A stretch of 39,409 bases of DNA, taken from assembly GCA_905373475.1 (NCBI GenBank), contig CAJPTC010000026.1:1-39409 (forward strand), in the 5' to 3' direction. This stretch comes from Bacteroidia bacterium. GTDB lineage: Bacteria; Bacteroidota; Bacteroidia; Bacteroidales; CAJPTX01. Below are positions 27,418 to 35,321 of the stretch, piece by piece. Numbering within the stretch: position 1 is the stretch's first letter; each line of letters opens with the position of its first letter. Below the pieces are notes generated by a model. The model ran no database searches, was not told the origin of the DNA, and saw only the letters and a program-made list of their open reading frames with translations. Made by a program: the position numbers and the translations under genes.

Positions 27418-30400
27418 ATGCCCGTTCCACATAGCCATCGTGCACGGGGGTGGGGGTATACCTTGCTACTTATCGCACTGCTAAGCGCGTGGATACCGCT
27501 CCGCGCGCAATACTTCCCTGTGCAGGGCTCGCTACAAATCAGAAGACCCTATAGCCTCTATCTGAACGACTACGCACTACCCAGCAGAGAGGCTATCGTC
27601 ATTACACTCACCAATCGCGACATACAACACCCAGCACTGCAAGTGCGACTCAGGCTGCGCATCAAGAACACTGCATGCCTCATACAAACTCGCGAAGAGA
27701 GCTACTTCGCCCCCATTGACCTCCAGGTGAACTTCCCTGTACGACTCACTTCTGCCGACCTACAAGAGTATTTCACGCCACAAAACCTCGGGGGATACGG
27801 ACTACGCGGCGATAAACTACCCGATGGCTATACGGAGTTCGCCGTACAAGTTGTAGATGTGTTCACTGGTGCGCCGCTATCCGACTGGATTAGCACAACT
27901 CTCTTCCTCGAGAGTCTAAAGCCGCCTGAACTCCTACTACCCCAGCACGAAGAGAAGATTGAGTACAGAATGCCGCAACAGATTCTCTTTCAGTGGTATC
28001 CGCGACATCAGGCAATGAGTAGAACTACCTACGAGTTCGTATTAAAGGAGCTACCCGACAATGGAGCGCCTGCACCCGCGGCGTTTCCCTACGGCAATGA
28101 GATCTATCGCACGGAATGCGTTACTCCATCCTTGCTCTTCTCTGGCGACGAAGCATTACTTGTACCCAATCAGCGATATGCTTGGCAAGTGCGCGCTATC
28201 ATACACGATGGACTCGATCAGCTAGGCATCTTTGAGAACGACGGGCGTTCCGAGGTTTATGCTTTTACACTTACCGAGAACTGTCCTGCACCTCTCTACC
28301 TCAAAAGCACGCTAGGTTATGCGCGTGCAGACCTCAGTTGGCGCGTAGAACCTCGTGCAAGAGGCTACGTGGTAGCATACCGCCCCAAGAGCGCAAAAGA
28401 GGACTACTTCGAGTGGAAAACAGAAACGTGCGATAACACACATTACTCCCTGCGAGGACTACGACTCGGATGGACTTATGAGTGGCGTGTTGGCTCGTTG
28501 TGTAGCGGCGAAACTCCCGTATACTCCTCCATTGCAGAATTTACCCTAAGCTCTCAAAACGAACAGCTGCTGGCCAATTGCGGGAAGAAGCCGCCAGAAG
28601 GAAAAGAACTCAGTAATACACCCAAACTAGATCTCGCCGTGGGAGACCAAGTCATCATAGGAGGAGACTTCCCCATGCGCATAACGGCTCTCGAGAATCT
28701 AGGCGACGGATGGTATGCGGGGCAAGGGATTACGGAATTGCGCGCCATTATCTCGGTCTCTAACATCGCACTACGTTTCGATAGGCTGCGCGTGAACACC
28801 GAGGGGTATCAGATAGATGGGACGGTCGAGAGCGTTTACGACAAGGGGCAAACGAACATTGCCAATGCCGACCAAATTGACGATGGAGGGCAGAACCTAC
28901 GAAATGTGGAACTCCGCATTCGCAAACAACACTTAGACTTCCCGCTACCCACAAACCCCGTTGTGCACTATAATCCCGAGACACAACAGCTGGAGATTGA
29001 AGACGAAGCAGGCGAAGTACATAAAGTACAGCTCTCCTTGCCGCAGAATGAGAGTTACCAATCGATCTTCCCGTTCGTAATAACCGATGCCAATGGCAAT
29101 CGATATAGTCTTACTCCTGAAGACGAGAACAGAAGCCAAGAAGGGAGAGGAGGCAAGCAGCAACCGACTGGCAAACAGCGGCTTATAGTGCAACGATTGG
29201 AACACGTAGGGCTCTTCAATGGCAATAAACTCAAAACAGAGAAGGGGACAATCCGCTTTACACGAGGCAAAGGCCAGTATGCATTTGACGATGGCACAAC
29301 CGCTACGAAGTATTTTTTACGAGGGTCTACAAAGCTTGATAGCTACTACACGCCTTTAGAAAAAAGCTACACAGTGGCCTGGAAGCTCGTACCCGTAGGT
29401 ACAAGCGATGTGGTAGAAGCTCAATGGGATGGCAAGAAGCAACACAAAGAGATAGACCCTAAGCGGGTGAAGTTTGTGCAGGTGACGGGCGAGACCTTGC
29501 CCACGCTGTATGACTCAGTGCAAAAGAGTTGGCGGATTACCCTGCCCAGCGTTCAGGCGAATGAAAGCTATGAGCTCTTTGCGCTTCTAGATGGAGAGCT
29601 CGTAGGCAAGCTGCGCGTGGCAAGTTACTCACGGCAGACGCATCGTGTAACGCTGGTAACCTTAGAAAACGGCACGGAGGCAGGGAAAAGCAAATCGCAA
29701 CAGGCAATAGGCCTAGAAGAGTTGCAACGTGCACTAGATGCCATTTATGCCCCTGTAGGCGTGCAGATTGAGTTGACGGAGCAACGGTTACAGCTCTCAC
29801 AGGGTGCACAGTGGGATTTGGATGGTGACGGACTGTTGAGTCTCGCGGGAACGAACTTTTGGGGGCAGACGAAGGATGTAAAGGAGAGTGCCGAGATGCT
29901 TGCTTTGCAGCGGCTGTTCAAGCAGCACGGCCAGTATGATGCCAATGGCACTTATCTTTTTGTTTTACCTGCGGGAAAGAGTGGAGAAAAGGGGGGCAAT
30001 ATATTGGGCGACATGCCGCGTGGGAGTCGTTTTGGCTATCTCTTTACAGGAGAGGGGACGCTGAGCACAGGAGCGTTTGCACGGCAGATTGCTCATGAAC
30101 TGGGGCATGGGCTTTTTACTCTACAGCACTCCTTTGATGCTGAATATGGCGACAAGCGAAGTCTGGGAAAGACTGACAATCTGATGGACTACACGGAAGC
30201 TGGGACTGAGCTCCTTGCTTTTCAGTGGAACATCATGAGTTCTCCAGCCCTTCTTACCGCCTTTGATAAAGCAGAAGAGGGGCGGTTGGTAGAGGAAGTC
30301 AATACCATAGATGCCATAGAGCAGTTCTTAACACCAGATTTGAGAATAGTCTCTAAAATAGAGGCGAATGGAGCTCGTGTAATTCTGTACCCCCAAAAAA

Positions 30401-32814
30401 ATAATCCTTATGTCGTTGCTTTTGGGGTATCAGATAGAAAGTTTACGTGGTCTTCTACTTCAGGTACCTATGTAGATCCGTCTGGAATTACAATAGAGGA
30501 AATTCCAGATATCATATTACAATACAATACATCAGAAATAACTCAGAGAGTAAATGTTATAAAATCAACGAACGATTGTTTTTGTACTACGAGTCTGATA
30601 AAAAATTATAAACAAGGAGAGCCACTAGTCTCTTTAGACGGAGAAGAGAGTAGCTATTGGTATCGTCACTTGTCAGACAGTTGCAAAATAGAATTCATAA
30701 AACAATACATTAGGAGCGGTACACCCTGTACTCAGGAAAAGGCTAAGAAAGTAGCAACAGTATTTGCCCAAATTGATAAAAATAATTGCTTAGGAGTCGA
30801 TACCCTTGTAGAATTTGTTTCTACAATTTGTATAGAGGTGTTACAATCTTTAGAATACGAACATCTCATATCGTTCATAAGAAAAATTGCTTTCAATAGT
30901 TCGCTCAGGGAAGAGTCAGAGCTGGCCATACTACGTTTGGTGAGTGCAATCTCTACGAAAGACTACCCAAGATTTTATCATGACCTAGAAGCAGAAAATT
31001 CCAAATTACTCACCCTACTGCTTGATGGTATGGATGATGCAATCATCCCTTTTAAAGATCGTAACAACTATACCAATTTTATTGGTGCACTTTGCTGGAT
31101 GTTTCAGAATGCGCCTCAATCGTGGTTTTCACAGCTTACTTCTAGCGAGATAGAACAACTGCAACAAAGAGTTTTCAATCTAAATGTGCTACGCTATGTT
31201 TTCACTTTGGATCATTCTAGAGATACAATTTTCACTTGCCCACATATTTACCGCGGTGAATACAATAAAGAGACTGGCAAAGTGACAATTTTCTATATGG
31301 AGCATGAAGTACTATATTCAGAGCATGCAGCGATAAGTTTTTGGAAACCTCATGAAATCTTATCAGTTTCTCCATGCACTCCGATTATTATAACACTCTC
31401 CCAAAAAGAGTTACCACTAATAACGACAGCTCTTGGGGGCGCAATCGAAGAATCTGAATTTTTCATAGTTCCTGCAATTTTCTTAGAATATTATAAAGAT
31501 AAAGAAAATAATGAGGATATAAAGAATTCGATAATAACTCTCCTTGATGCCGTGACGATTGCTGCAAGTAGTGGAATTGCATTTGCCGCAAAGGTACACT
31601 GGGTTCGGCGTTTATGGGCGCTTGCGGAAGTTGCTGCAGCCGCAGGGAATATAGCAGTAAATAACACATCTCTGGGCGATAACCAAGAGGTAAAAAAGTA
31701 TATAGAAGCCTATAACTTAGTAATAGGCATAATCGGTCTTTATCGCACAGCAGAAGGAGTATATCGTGTAAAGAATTCTAGTGAATTGCTTGCTCGCGCC
31801 GAAATTCAAACAAAGTTTTGGAGTCAGTATGCTAAATATCGTCGCTGTCTTACAGAACTTCAAACATCTCCTACTTTTAAAAACGCTCCCAATGCTTTTA
31901 AGACGAGTTTAAAGAAAGAAGCAGAATTTGTAGAAAACCTTCGTAATGAGCTTTTAAAGAATGGAGAATATAAGTATAGAGAATCTCTACCAACTGCGTC
32001 GCCTCATATTAACGCCCCTATTACACTGGATGATTTGGTAAAACCTCCCTACAACGTAAGTCGTAATTCGCTAGACGATATTCAGCGGCGTGGTGCGTCG
32101 AAGTGGTTAGAAGAATCTCTTAACTCCTCAGTACATGGGAAGGAATTTCGAAGTGCCATTCGGAGCGATTCTGATCTCAATGATATAATGACTCTCGAGA
32201 AGGATAAGGGCAACATCCATGACCTTGTTAAAGAGCACAGTATCGATGAAGATGGCATAAAAGATAAAGGGAAATTTGATGCTCTGGCAGGCACGTCTAA
32301 TTTTAAAGAGCCGTGCAGGGTTGGACGTGAACTAGAAGACAATGTGGTTGATGCAATCCAAGATAAGGCTAGTGTATTTTTTCAAAAATTGAAGAAGATA
32401 CTGGGTATCTCAGACCTTGAGCTTTATAAAGTGGAGAGACATGTACATGTTTTTGTCGATGAAAAAAAACAGCAATATATGGTTACCGATCTAATATTAT
32501 ATAAAATGGTAGAGAATAAGATAGAAAAGATGATTATAATAGAGATTAAATTGAAAAGCAGTACAGAATACACCGTACGTCAAAAAGCGACCTTTACCAA
32601 TCTTCTAAAAGAGATAAAAGCCGCTGAGTCCACGCCTCGCGATCCAAAGGTTTTAGTAAATGTATTTATAAGAGGAAAAAAGAAGAGGAGTCTCTTTAAT
32701 ATTTCTCATGACAAATTAGCTCTTAAACAAGTCAAACTCTATCGGATATCAGGAGACGGAACTAGTTCGCCTGACAATGTGACAATTGAGGAAATAAAAC
32801 ATATAACACAGTGA
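27418..32814 (+). CDS. Polymorphic toxin: TANFOR-like / Fn3 trunk, metallopeptidase domain, C-terminal nuclease
   Basis: This 1798-residue protein has a signal peptide ending PLRAQ. Residues ~31-290 resemble the TANFOR-type N-terminus of large Bacteroidota surface proteins (QYFPVQGSLQIRRPYSLYL). An Fn3-like domain follows at about 295-380, then a long beta-rich middle. Residues ~760-925 form a zincin-like domain with HELGHGLFTLQH at 893-904 and a NLMDY Met-turn-like motif at 921-925. The DNA then turns AT-rich. A helical, partly hydrophobic region (about 1371-1420) precedes the C-terminal domain (about 1620-1798), which has Asp1691 (VTD) and E1709-I-K1711 after a hydrophobic strand, the pattern of PD-(D/E)XK nucleases. 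The order secreted trunk, protease, variable nuclease, followed at once by small paralogous genes, is typical of polymorphic toxins. Nuclease activity and target are inferred. There is no T9SS tail of its own. Confidence 0.87.
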   Translation: MPVPHSHRARGWGYTLLLIALLSAWIPLRAQYFPVQGSLQIRRPYSLYLNDYALPSREAIVITLTNRDIQHPALQVRLRLRIKNTACLIQTREESYFAPIDLQVNFPVRLTSADLQEYFTPQNLGGYGLRGDKLPDGYTEFAVQVVDVFTGAPLSDWISTTLFLESLKPPELLLPQHEEKIEYRMPQQILFQWYPRHQAMSRTTYEFVLKELPDNGAPAPAAFPYGNEIYRTECVTPSLLFSGDEALLVPNQRYAWQVRAIIHDGLDQLGIFENDGRSEVYAFTLTENCPAPLYLKSTLGYARADLSWRVEPRARGYVVAYRPKSAKEDYFEWKTETCDNTHYSLRGLRLGWTYEWRVGSLCSGETPVYSSIAEFTLSSQNEQLLANCGKKPPEGKELSNTPKLDLAVGDQVIIGGDFPMRITALENLGDGWYAGQGITELRAIISVSNIALRFDRLRVNTEGYQIDGTVESVYDKGQTNIANADQIDDGGQNLRNVELRIRKQHLDFPLPTNPVVHYNPETQQLEIEDEAGEVHKVQLSLPQNESYQSIFPFVITDANGNRYSLTPEDENRSQEGRGGKQQPTGKQRLIVQRLEHVGLFNGNKLKTEKGTIRFTRGKGQYAFDDGTTATKYFLRGSTKLDSYYTPLEKSYTVAWKLVPVGTSDVVEAQWDGKKQHKEIDPKRVKFVQVTGETLPTLYDSVQKSWRITLPSVQANESYELFALLDGELVGKLRVASYSRQTHRVTLVTLENGTEAGKSKSQQAIGLEELQRALDAIYAPVGVQIELTEQRLQLSQGAQWDLDGDGLLSLAGTNFWGQTKDVKESAEMLALQRLFKQHGQYDANGTYLFVLPAGKSGEKGGNILGDMPRGSRFGYLFTGEGTLSTGAFARQIAHELGHGLFTLQHSFDAEYGDKRSLGKTDNLMDYTEAGTELLAFQWNIMSSPALLTAFDKAEEGRLVEEVNTIDAIEQFLTPDLRIVSKIEANGARVILYPQKNNPYVVAFGVSDRKFTWSSTSGTYVDPSGITIEEIPDIILQYNTSEITQRVNVIKSTNDCFCTTSLIKNYKQGEPLVSLDGEESSYWYRHLSDSCKIEFIKQYIRSGTPCTQEKAKKVATVFAQIDKNNCLGVDTLVEFVSTICIEVLQSLEYEHLISFIRKIAFNSSLREESELAILRLVSAISTKDYPRFYHDLEAENSKLLTLLLDGMDDAIIPFKDRNNYTNFIGALCWMFQNAPQSWFSQLTSSEIEQLQQRVFNLNVLRYVFTLDHSRDTIFTCPHIYRGEYNKETGKVTIFYMEHEVLYSEHAAISFWKPHEILSVSPCTPIIITLSQKELPLITTALGGAIEESEFFIVPAIFLEYYKDKENNEDIKNSIITLLDAVTIAASSGIAFAAKVHWVRRLWALAEVAAAAGNIAVNNTSLGDNQEVKKYIEAYNLVIGIIGLYRTAEGVYRVKNSSELLARAEIQTKFWSQYAKYRRCLTELQTSPTFKNAPNAFKTSLKKEAEFVENLRNELLKNGEYKYRESLPTASPHINAPITLDDLVKPPYNVSRNSLDDIQRRGASKWLEESLNSSVHGKEFRSAIRSDSDLNDIMTLEKDKGNIHDLVKEHSIDEDGIKDKGKFDALAGTSNFKEPCRVGRELEDNVVDAIQDKASVFFQKLKKILGISDLELYKVERHVHVFVDEKKQQYMVTDLILYKMVENKIEKMIIIEIKLKSSTEYTVRQKATFTNLLKEIKAAESTPRDPKVLVNVFIRGKKKRSLFNISHDKLALKQVKLYRISGDGTSSPDNVTIEEIKHITQ

Positions 32815-33533
32815 CGATGTTGAAAACAGAGATGAAAAAAATCATCCTTACACGTCTGGATGAGGTGCTGAAACCATTAGGGTATAGACGTGAAATATCT
32901 GACGGTATTACATACTTACGAGTCTCCGATGTCTATGTAGACTCTTTTTATTTGATACCAATTCCGCGGGCAATTGAAGGGACAGGATTTTATAGGGAAC
33001 ATATAGAAGTTTCTAAAATACTTTTTGAAGTTACTCGAAACATTGAATATTCTCGTATCTTTATAGATGAATTTAAAAAGGAGAAATATATATATACCGT
33101 TTATGATTATTCAGTTTCTTCAGATTGGGGTCGCTATGGAAAAGATTCTTTCGATTTGAAAAGTGGGTACTGGGGGAGGCTAGATTCTCCAGAAGCAGTG
33201 AATGCCTATCTGGACTGGTATATAGGTTATCTGTTAGGGGAAGGACAGGAATTCCTCGATTACTATGCGTATTTACCTAATGTATTAAAAAAGATGGATG
33301 AACTGGATAAGACAAATACATATTGGGGGGAAGATAAGGTCGGTATACTTCCGTGGGGATACGCCGATTTTATTGGACTTGTAATCTCGAAGCTGTGTAA
33401 CGATCCAAAATATGACGAAAAGCTCGAACGGTTAAATGCTTATTGTGCCAAAGATGAGAATGAAGAAGATCTGCCAGTTTTCGAGAAGTTAAAAGAGATC
33501 CTCGAACATGTCGAGCCGCGGTACAATGTGTAG
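32811..33533 (+). CDS. Putative immunity protein 1 (cognate to the toxin)
   Basis: This is a 240-residue acidic, soluble protein without signal peptide. It is paralogous to five other genes in the window. Shared landmarks are an N-terminal LKPLGYRRE segment, DYLDWYIxYLLGEGQEFLDYY in paralogs (here with AYLDWYIGYLL), LPNVLKKMDEL, VISKLCNDPKYDEKLERLNAY and a C-terminal EPRYNV. I place the start at GTG 32811, overlapping the toxin TGA (GTGA), because the third copy has the same M-T-x-L-K start with an ATGA overlap; an ATG at 32817 is the alternative. Immediate position after the toxin suggests that it neutralises the nuclease domain. The opening resembles DUF4304-type proteins only loosely, so no family name is given. 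Confidence 0.8.
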   Translation: MTMLKTEMKKIILTRLDEVLKPLGYRREISDGITYLRVSDVYVDSFYLIPIPRAIEGTGFYREHIEVSKILFEVTRNIEYSRIFIDEFKKEKYIYTVYDYSVSSDWGRYGKDSFDLKSGYWGRLDSPEAVNAYLDWYIGYLLGEGQEFLDYYAYLPNVLKKMDELDKTNTYWGEDKVGILPWGYADFIGLVISKLCNDPKYDEKLERLNAYCAKDENEEDLPVFEKLKEILEHVEPRYNV

Positions 33534-33566
33534 TGTTTTTTAGGCAAGCGTAGAGGTAAACTAGTT
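33491..33566 (+). repeat. Direct repeat, copy A (immunity 3' end plus spacer)
   Basis: This is nearly identical to 34314-34390. It spans the last ~14 codons of immunity gene 1, its stop and the spacer through GTAAACTAGTT. The differences I see are one base in the coding part (gccGcgg versus gccTcgg) and one extra A in copy B. It marks a tandem duplication of the cassette. Confidence 0.8.
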
Positions 33567-33640
33567 GAATCTCTGGGCATAATACTCCTTCGCCTGAAGA
33601 CGTAGAAATCGTCGAAATCACTGAAATACCGAAAATATAA
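33555..33640 (+). pseudogene. Remnant of a toxin C-terminal tail, copy 1
   Basis: The gap between immunity genes 1 and 2 is not random. Frame 33572-33640 reads SGHNTPSPEDVEIVEITEIP then KI-stop, matching the toxin's last residues SGDGTSSPDNVTIEEIKHIT. Just upstream GKLV (33555-33566) matches the toxin's VKLY, but a one-base loss shifts the frame. The TAA overlaps the next ATG (TAATG), the coupling expected of a toxin-immunity junction. No start or ribosome site is visible, so it is probably a displaced toxin tip rather than an expressed peptide. Confidence 0.75.
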
Positions 33641-34356
33641 TGTTGAAGTCTGAAAAACAAAAAATCATAACATTGCGCCTCGATGAGGTTTTGAAGCCAT
33701 TAGGCTTTCGGCGTGAGATAATGGATGATATTAGATATCTCCGTCGAACAGAGGAATATGTAGATTCTTTCTATTTACTGTTATCCTCATGGATTATTGA
33801 GGGAAGAGGGTATAGTAGAGAGCACAAAGAGATAGCCGATATTCTTTGGAAACTAGAAAGTGTAGCCCCAGCACAAATTCAGAGCTGGAGTTTTAAAAAG
33901 GAGCGATATATCATGACAATTTATGATTATTCGATATCTTCTGATTGTGGATTCTACGGAAAAAAATCGTTTGATATGAAATTAGGTAATTGGTTCGATA
34001 TTGATTCGCCTGAAGCTTTAAATGACTATTTAGATTGGTATATTAGCTATCTACTGGGAGAAGGACAGGAATTTCTCGATTATTATTCGTATCTGCCTAA
34101 CATATTAAAAAAAATGGATGAACTAGATGCGACAAACACAAACTGGTGGGAAAACAAGATAGGTATACTCGCAAAGGGACCCTCTATATATTTTACAGGA
34201 CTCATTATCTCCAAACTATGCAACGATCCGAAATATGAAGAAAAACTAGAACGGTTTAATGCCTATTACTCAGAAGACAAAAATGAAGAGAAACTACCAA
34301 CTTTCGAAAAGCTAAAAGAGATCCTCGAACATGTCGAGCCTCGGTACAATGTGTAG
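33640..34356 (+). CDS. Putative immunity protein 2
   Basis: This 238-residue paralog of immunity protein 1 begins MLKSEKQKIITLRLDEVLKP and ends with the same LEHVEPRYNV tail. It is most similar to copies 1 and 3 in the segment DYLDWYISYLLGEGQEFLDY and in ISKLCNDPKYEEKLERFNAY. The first half diverges more, as expected if it recognises a different toxin variant. The ATG overlaps the stop of the toxin-tail remnant (TAATG). It is soluble, with no signal peptide. Expression presumably depends on read-through from the toxin operon or a promoter I cannot see. Confidence 0.8.
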   Translation: MLKSEKQKIITLRLDEVLKPLGFRREIMDDIRYLRRTEEYVDSFYLLLSSWIIEGRGYSREHKEIADILWKLESVAPAQIQSWSFKKERYIMTIYDYSISSDCGFYGKKSFDMKLGNWFDIDSPEALNDYLDWYISYLLGEGQEFLDYYSYLPNILKKMDELDATNTNWWENKIGILAKGPSIYFTGLIISKLCNDPKYEEKLERFNAYYSEDKNEEKLPTFEKLKEILEHVEPRYNV

Positions 34357-34390
34357 TGTTTTTTAGGCAAGCGTAGAAGGTAAACTAGTT
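34314..34390 (+). repeat. Direct repeat, copy B (immunity 3' end plus spacer)
   Basis: This is the partner of 33491-33566 and covers the end of immunity gene 2 and the start of the second toxin-tail remnant. The two copies are about 823 bases apart, one cassette length. Confidence 0.8.
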
Positions 34391-34462
34391 CGACTCTCTG
34401 GAGACGGGACAACGTCTCTTGATAATGTGAAAATTGAGGAGATCACACAAATAAATGAATGA
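34367..34462 (+). pseudogene. Remnant of a toxin C-terminal tail, copy 2
   Basis: The open stretch reads ASVEGKLVRLSGDGTTSLDN then VKIEEITQINE-stop. It lines up with the end of the toxin at 32735-32814 (QVKLYRISGDGTSSPDNVTI then EEIKHITQ-stop) in both protein and DNA. The TGA overlaps the ATG of immunity copy 3 (ATGA), the same coupling as at the real toxin end (GTGA). Unlike copy 1 it is in one frame, but it has no start codon, so it is a displaced toxin tip. Confidence 0.85.
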
Positions 34463-35180
34463 CAATATTGAAAGCAGAAGCAAAAAAAATCGTGATTGCA
34501 CGACTAGACGAAGTCTTTAAGCCTTTAGGCTATAAACGGAAACTAACAGATGCCATTGAATATCTTCGTGTTACAAATCAACACACCGATGCATTCTATA
34601 CACTTTTGACTAGAGATGCAATAGAAGGCTCTGGGTATTATAGAGGGTATTCAGAAGTAAATGAAATGCTCTTTGCGGTACAGCAACAAATTTCGAGACC
34701 TCTCTTTGTATTCTGGGATGAGAAAAAAAATATCTAATGTCAATCCATGACTATTCTGTTGTAGATGAATGGGGAGCATACGGAGAAGAAGCTTTTAGTG
34801 TAAAGTACCGAAAATGGCTTAGTATTGATTCGCCCAAAGCCTTAAATGACTACTTAGATTGGTACATTAGTTATCTCTTGGGGGAAGGGCAGGAATTCCT
34901 CGATTACTATTCTTATTTACCAAACGTCTTAAAAAAGATGGATGAATTAGAAGGAAAAAATATTTGTTGGAGCGATAAGCATTATGGTATTTTAGATTGG
35001 GGACGAAACGCAGATTTCATTGGCATTATAATTTCAAAGCTATGTAACGACTCGAAGTATGACGAAAAGCTCGAACGGTTAAATGCTTATTATTCCGAAG
35101 ATGAGAATGAAGAAGATCTGCCAGTTTTCGAGAAGCTAAAAGAGATCCTCGAGCGGGTAGAACCAAGGTATAATGTGTAG
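34459..35180 (+). pseudogene. Putative immunity gene 3, frameshifted at an A8 tract
   Basis: The first part (34459-34737) reads MTILKAEAKKIVIARLDEVF and stops shortly after WDEKK. The second part reads on from KYLMSIHDYS to EPRYNV at 35180. Aligned with copies 1 and 2 (KEKYIYTVYDYS, KERYIMTIYDYS), the two halves are one protein of about 240 residues. The shift lies in the A run at 34723-34730: nine A residues would restore D-E-K-K-K-Y-L-M-S-I-H-D-Y-S. It is either a broken gene, a slippage-prone on/off tract, or a homopolymer sequencing error. An ATG at 34737 could start a shortened product. Confidence 0.8.
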
Positions 35181-35209
35181 AGGAGGTAGGGAAAAGGATC
35201 TAGAGCATA

Positions 35210-35226
35210 TTCTCAAATATTGAGAA
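35210..35226. terminator. Possible weak terminator between convergent operons
   Basis: TTCTCAA-ATA-TTGAGAA forms a 7-bp perfect stem in the 141-base gap between immunity gene 3 and the convergent beta-barrel gene. It is followed by only CTTTAAT on plus, so termination strength is doubtful. I see nothing else in this gap. Confidence 0.4.
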
Positions 35227-35321
35227 CTTTAATAAAGAGAATACAGTAATACAGCCTCTAATCAACACATATCAGGTTGTAACACTGTTAGTAGTTGAGC
35301 TACAGCATTTGCGCTTTCAGT

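Noticed and set aside
34737..35180. Independent 147-aa gene starting at ATG 34737
   Set aside because: Its sequence continues the preceding reading frame across the A8 run and matches the second half of the full-length paralogs, so it is the 3' part of one frameshifted gene.
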